From Alphaproteobacteria bacterium (GTDB lineage: Bacteria > Pseudomonadota > Alphaproteobacteria > RS24), in NCBI GenBank assembly GCA_022428185.1, contig JAKMCZ010000220.1, positions 1 to 8,811 of the forward strand: DNA of 8,811 nt, written 5' to 3'. Position numbers and translations under genes: made by a program. A model generated the notes under the pieces. It saw nothing but the letters and a program-made list of their open reading frames with translations. It made no database searches and was not told the DNA's origin. Positions 5,642 through 8,811 of the stretch are shown here, one piece after another; within the stretch, counting starts at the first letter, position 1; each line of letters opens with the position of its first letter.

Positions 5642-7219
5642 CGTTTTCTATTTGCTATTTTGCTCCTCTTGCCGATTTTTGTAGCCCCCGCTTTGGCGCA
5701 GGATACGGCGGCGAAACAGGATATGGCGGCAGCCGACCCGCAAGACCCGTTTGTGCGAGGACTTAAGCGGCTTGACGAGAAATTACGCTTGCAACGCGAG
5801 GCCGAGGATTTGGCGCGCCGCGCTTTGCAATTGCAGCGCGAAGCTGAAGCGGGCGCCGAGCAAGACGGTGAGGGCATGGTTGGCGAAGATGGAATGATTA
5901 TCGAAGAGGAAATCATCATTCCCGCGCCGATTTCTGACCCGGACTTCTTTACGGCCTTTGCGGCGCGCAAATATCGCCTCGACGGGTTGGTTTTATCGCG
6001 TCCTTTGAAGCAACCGACCATTCACATATTTGAAGAAGTTCAAAAACCGAAAGGTGGTCAATTATTCTGGTCAGGCCGTGAACGCCGTTGGGTTTATTTG
6101 CGCCGAAAGGACGAAACGCTGTCGTCGATTGCCCATAGGCTGGTGATGCAGGGCGAAGATATTTTGGCGATGAATAATGCGCTGCGCGAAAACCAATTGC
6201 CCGACCCGATGCGCTTTTACGTCAGCCCGCGTGACAATGGCCCGTTGACGCATATAAGCCTGCGCAGCGATACGCTTGAAAAATTGGCAAAGATTTATGA
6301 CACGGACGTGCCGCGCTTGCGGGTGCGCAATGATTTGGGCGCAGATGATAAGCTGACCGTCGGCAAGCGTTTTCTCATTCGCGAAAAAGCGATTGATGAC
6401 AAGCTGGCGCGCATGGCGGTGCCGAAGCCGAAAAAAGTTGATGACAGTAGAGAGTCGATGCCGCGCCAGCCCTATGCGCGGCTCGGTCAATTTGCCGATA
6501 AGAAAAAAGCCATGCGCGGAGCGCGCGAATTTTACAACAAATATTATGAGCTTATGGATAGCGACATCTCACTGCGCCGCGAACGTGATGACGCGCAAAA
6601 AAGCCAGATGTTTTACAATATGGATATCGGCCCGCTCCGCTCTGTGCGCCATGGCGAGGCCTATTGCGCGCTGTTTCGCAAAGATGACATGCCGTGTCTC
6701 GTCGTGTCGCGTGTGCCGGGCCCCGAGCGGGTGCGCAATTTTGACAGTCAGGCAATCATTTCTGTCAGCCCATATGTCTATTTTGACGGCGATGACCCGC
6801 TCGATAGCGGTCGCACCGATATTGGCGCGTTGACCAAGCTGGAATATTTCTTAACTGAAGGCCAAGAGCTCGGTAATGCCGATGGCACGATTGCCAAGAT
6901 TACCAATGACCGCATCATGTTGACCGATGCCAATGGCTATTTGCTGACTTTGCCGTTCAACCGCGTTCCTGAAGTAGACCCTGAGGTGAAACGTCGCGCG
7001 GCTGAAGCGGCGCGTCAAGCCGCGATGGCTCAGGCGGCCCAGGCGGCCGGCTCGGCAGCCGGCGCGGCGGGCAATGCCGCAGGCAATGTGAATGTGCCGG
7101 GGCCGGGAGACACGGCATTGGGTCAAAAACTGCAAAACAATGAAGCGCAACGCCGCGAAGGCTCTAAAGGATTTATCAAATCACTGGCCGAAAAGCCTAA
7201 AAAGGTTGACGAAAAATGA
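5639..7219 (+). CDS. Secreted protein with two LysM-like domains, in the PilP/GspC position
   Basis: 526 residues. A Sec signal peptide is clear: MRF, a hydrophobic core (4-16) and cleavage after APALA at 20; no lipobox cysteine, so the mature protein is periplasmic. Next come a charged helical stretch (about 37-75) and an acidic linker. Two LysM-like domains follow: about 151-196 (DETLSSIAHRL, ILAMNN) and about 204-248 (SDTLEKLAKIY, LRVRND, LTVGKRFLI); this fold binds peptidoglycan. Residues about 330-440 form a beta-rich domain ending in GTIAKITNDRIMLTDANGYLLTLPF, which resembles the GspC HR / PilP beta domain that contacts the secretin. Residues about 448-485 are Ala/Gly-rich and flexible, then a charged tail. 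The only two cysteines, C343 and C353, may form a disulfide. I infer a link between the membrane platform, the cell wall and perhaps the secretin. It is 3-4 times longer than PilP; the LysM call is firm, the PilP-like role is inference. Confidence 0.6.
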   Translation: MRFLFAILLLLPIFVAPALAQDTAAKQDMAAADPQDPFVRGLKRLDEKLRLQREAEDLARRALQLQREAEAGAEQDGEGMVGEDGMIIEEEIIIPAPISDPDFFTAFAARKYRLDGLVLSRPLKQPTIHIFEEVQKPKGGQLFWSGRERRWVYLRRKDETLSSIAHRLVMQGEDILAMNNALRENQLPDPMRFYVSPRDNGPLTHISLRSDTLEKLAKIYDTDVPRLRVRNDLGADDKLTVGKRFLIREKAIDDKLARMAVPKPKKVDDSRESMPRQPYARLGQFADKKKAMRGAREFYNKYYELMDSDISLRRERDDAQKSQMFYNMDIGPLRSVRHGEAYCALFRKDDMPCLVVSRVPGPERVRNFDSQAIISVSPYVYFDGDDPLDSGRTDIGALTKLEYFLTEGQELGNADGTIAKITNDRIMLTDANGYLLTLPFNRVPEVDPEVKRRAAEAARQAAMAQAAQAAGSAAGAAGNAAGNVNVPGPGDTALGQKLQNNEAQRREGSKGFIKSLAEKPKKVDEK

Positions 7220-7272
7220 CCGGTCTGGTCAACAGATTGGTGATGAGTAAACGATCACGAGTAAGGGTTTGA
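7216..7272 (+). other. Possible 18-codon ORF bridging to the ATPase gene
   Basis: An ATG overlapping the TGA of the LysM-like gene (ATGA) opens an 18-codon basic frame (MTGLVNRLVMSKRSRVRV) that stops at 7270-7272, five bases before the ATPase ATG. It could couple ribosomes across the 57-base gap; it may equally be chance. The ATPase has its own AAGGG at 7263-7267. Confidence 0.25.
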
Positions 7273-7276
7273 GTTG

Positions 7277-8811
7277 ATGGTCGATTACACCAAAGACGTG
7301 GCCGATCGCGTATTGCGTATTTTGCAGGCCAGCGGTCAAGTCGCTGAAGACAAGATGACCGAAATTATGGTGCAGGCTGAATCGCGCTCGGCGCGCGCGT
7401 TGGCGTTGCTCATGCAACCGACGGCTGACCCTGACGATCCGTCCAAGCCGCCGAGCGTGCTGATTGAAGAAGAGATGGTGGTCAATATTTTGTCGCGCGC
7501 CTATGCGCTGCGCCGCAAAAATTTAAGTCCCGGCGAGGTGTCACCTGAAGCGTTGGCCTCGCTGCCTCATGAGATGATTGAGCGCGAGCATATTTTACCG
7601 TTCGCGCGCGAAGGCCGGTTTTTGCGCGTCGCTACGGTTGACCCGACCAAAGCCACTTTAGCCAATCAGATAAAGGCGCTGAGCAATCAAAATGTCGAGT
7701 TCTTTCTGATTAAGCCCAGCGAGTTTCATAACTGTCTCGGCCATGAAGACGTGCAGCAGGCTTTGGGCAAAAAACAGGAAGCAGAAAAAGCCGCCGCTGC
7801 GCCTGCCAAAGAAGCCGCCAAGCCGGTGCAGCGCCGACGCTCCAGCTATGACATTGATGACCCCAGCGTGGTGATTAAATTCGTCGATGATATTTTGCAC
7901 CAATCGGTGATTACCGATACCAGTGATATTCATGTCGAGCCGTATCGTGAAACGGCGCGTATTCGCTTTCGCGTTAACGGCGTGTTGGTGGCGCAAGAGC
8001 AGTTCTCAGAGTTTCTGTTCCATAATTATCTCGCCGTGGTGACCCGTCTGAAGATTTTGGCTGATTGCGATATTTCCGAGAAACGTCTGCCGCAAGATGG
8101 TGCGATTACCTTTAAAGCGCCCGATGGCGAAGATGTCGATACGCGCTTTAACGTGCTGCCGGGTAAAAATGGTGAGCGCATTTGTATTCGTCTGCTGAAA
8201 GGCGACCCGTCCTTGTCGATTGATAAAATCGGTTTCAAAGAAGCCGATTTGCAAAAACTCATCGATGCGATTACCGCCCCGCAGGGCATGGTTCTGGTCA
8301 CCGGCCCGACCGGTTCGGGCAAGACGACGACGCTTTATGGCGCGCTGCAATATATCAATGATCCGGGCACCAATATTATGACGGCGGAAGATCCGGTTGA
8401 ATATTATTTGGAAGGTTTGGGACAAACCCAAGCCAATGAAAAAATCGGCCTGTCTTTTTCCTCTATTTTGCGCGCCTTTTTGCGCCAAGATCCGGAAGTT
8501 ATTCTCGTCGGTGAGATACGCGACCAAGAGACCGTTGAAATTGCTGTGAAGGCGGCACTGACCGGCCATTTGCTGCTATCGACCCTGCACACCAATGATG
8601 CGATTGCGACGATTTCGCGGCTGTTGAATATGGGCGTACCAAGTTTCATGATTTCCGCCGCCTTGTCGCTTATCGTGGCGCAACGCCTGGCGCGTAAAAA
8701 TTGCCCCGACTGCCTGGTGCCTGATGACAGCGCGACGCCCAAAGCATTGGAATATGTCGGTTTCACCGAAGCAGAACTGCAGAGCTTTCAGCCGAAAAAA
8801 GGCAGTGGCTG
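7277..8811 (+). CDS. GspE/PilB-type secretion or pilus assembly ATPase (C-terminus cut by window end)
   Basis: The frame opens at ATG 7277 (AAGGG at 7263-7267, 9 bases upstream; an in-frame stop at 7262-7264 limits the start) and is still open at the window end, giving 511 full codons. An N-terminal GspE_N/MshEN-type region (about 1-155) is followed by an Ala/Lys-rich linker (about 163-185) and the ATPase core. Hallmarks are intact: Walker A GPTGSGKTT at 343-351, the aspartate box AEDPVEY (370-376), Walker B with E413 in VILVGEIRD, and the histidine box TGHLLLSTLHTND (429-441). The zinc-binding cysteines begin at C476-PD-C479; the second CxxC pair would start right at the cut, where KGSG is followed by the bases TG. 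The usual length is about 560-580, so about 60 residues are missing. This cytoplasmic hexamer powers pilin or pseudopilin assembly and docks on the GspL/PilM-like protein encoded first in the operon. GspE, PilB, MshE and R64 PilQ types cannot be separated safely here. Confidence 0.93.
   Translation, partial: MVDYTKDVADRVLRILQASGQVAEDKMTEIMVQAESRSARALALLMQPTADPDDPSKPPSVLIEEEMVVNILSRAYALRRKNLSPGEVSPEALASLPHEMIEREHILPFAREGRFLRVATVDPTKATLANQIKALSNQNVEFFLIKPSEFHNCLGHEDVQQALGKKQEAEKAAAAPAKEAAKPVQRRRSSYDIDDPSVVIKFVDDILHQSVITDTSDIHVEPYRETARIRFRVNGVLVAQEQFSEFLFHNYLAVVTRLKILADCDISEKRLPQDGAITFKAPDGEDVDTRFNVLPGKNGERICIRLLKGDPSLSIDKIGFKEADLQKLIDAITAPQGMVLVTGPTGSGKTTTLYGALQYINDPGTNIMTAEDPVEYYLEGLGQTQANEKIGLSFSSILRAFLRQDPEVILVGEIRDQETVEIAVKAALTGHLLLSTLHTNDAIATISRLLNMGVPSFMISAALSLIVAQRLARKNCPDCLVPDDSATPKALEYVGFTEAELQSFQPKKGSG

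Noticed and set aside
7046..7063. GC-rich perfect hairpin GCCGGCT-CGGC-AGCCGGC
   Set aside because: It lies inside the Ala/Gly-rich coding linker of the LysM-like protein with no T run after it; most likely a by-product of repeated Ala/Gly codons, not a terminator.
8006..8569. 187-codon minus-strand ORF opposite the ATPase core
   Set aside because: The plus strand here carries intact Walker A, Walker B, aspartate and histidine boxes, so the antisense frame is a shadow.

Overview
The window most likely comes from a Proteobacterium, probably an alphaproteobacterium of moderate G+C. The reasons are the phoU-phoB gene order with PhoB directly downstream of PhoU, the flavour of the metabolic genes, and the codon use. 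No rRNA, tRNA, CRISPR array, insertion sequence or prophage gene was seen. The species cannot be named from the sequence alone. Both ends cut through genes: phoU at the left and a secretion/pilus ATPase at the right.

Left part (1-2601). The C-terminal half of PhoU is followed 9 bp later by a complete PhoB response regulator, the end of a phosphate-starvation (Pho) operon. A short gap containing only a 28-codon ORF leads to a DsbA-fold 2-hydroxychromene-2-carboxylate isomerase-like protein. A TauD/TfdA-family Fe(II)/2-oxoglutarate dioxygenase lies on the minus strand and converges on it with only 9 bp between the stop codons.

Right part (2833-8811). After a 231 bp divergent intergenic region, four plus-strand genes form a tightly coupled operon, with stop/start overlaps TGATG and TAATG at the first two junctions. 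They encode (1) a PilM-PilN fusion, equivalent in layout to GspL; (2) a PilO/GspM-like single-pass protein with an unusually long acidic cytoplasmic N-terminus; (3) a secreted protein with two LysM-like domains and a C-terminal part that could play the PilP/GspC role; and (4) a GspE/PilB-type assembly ATPase cut by the window edge. Together they look like the inner-membrane alignment platform, a cell-wall anchor and the motor of a divergent type IV pilus or type II secretion-like machine. Pilins, the polytopic platform protein (PilC/GspF) and the secretin are not in the window and presumably lie downstream or elsewhere.

The most interesting part is this operon: the fused and apparently nucleotide-motif-degenerate PilM half, the acidic extension on the PilO-like protein, and the LysM protein in the PilP position.
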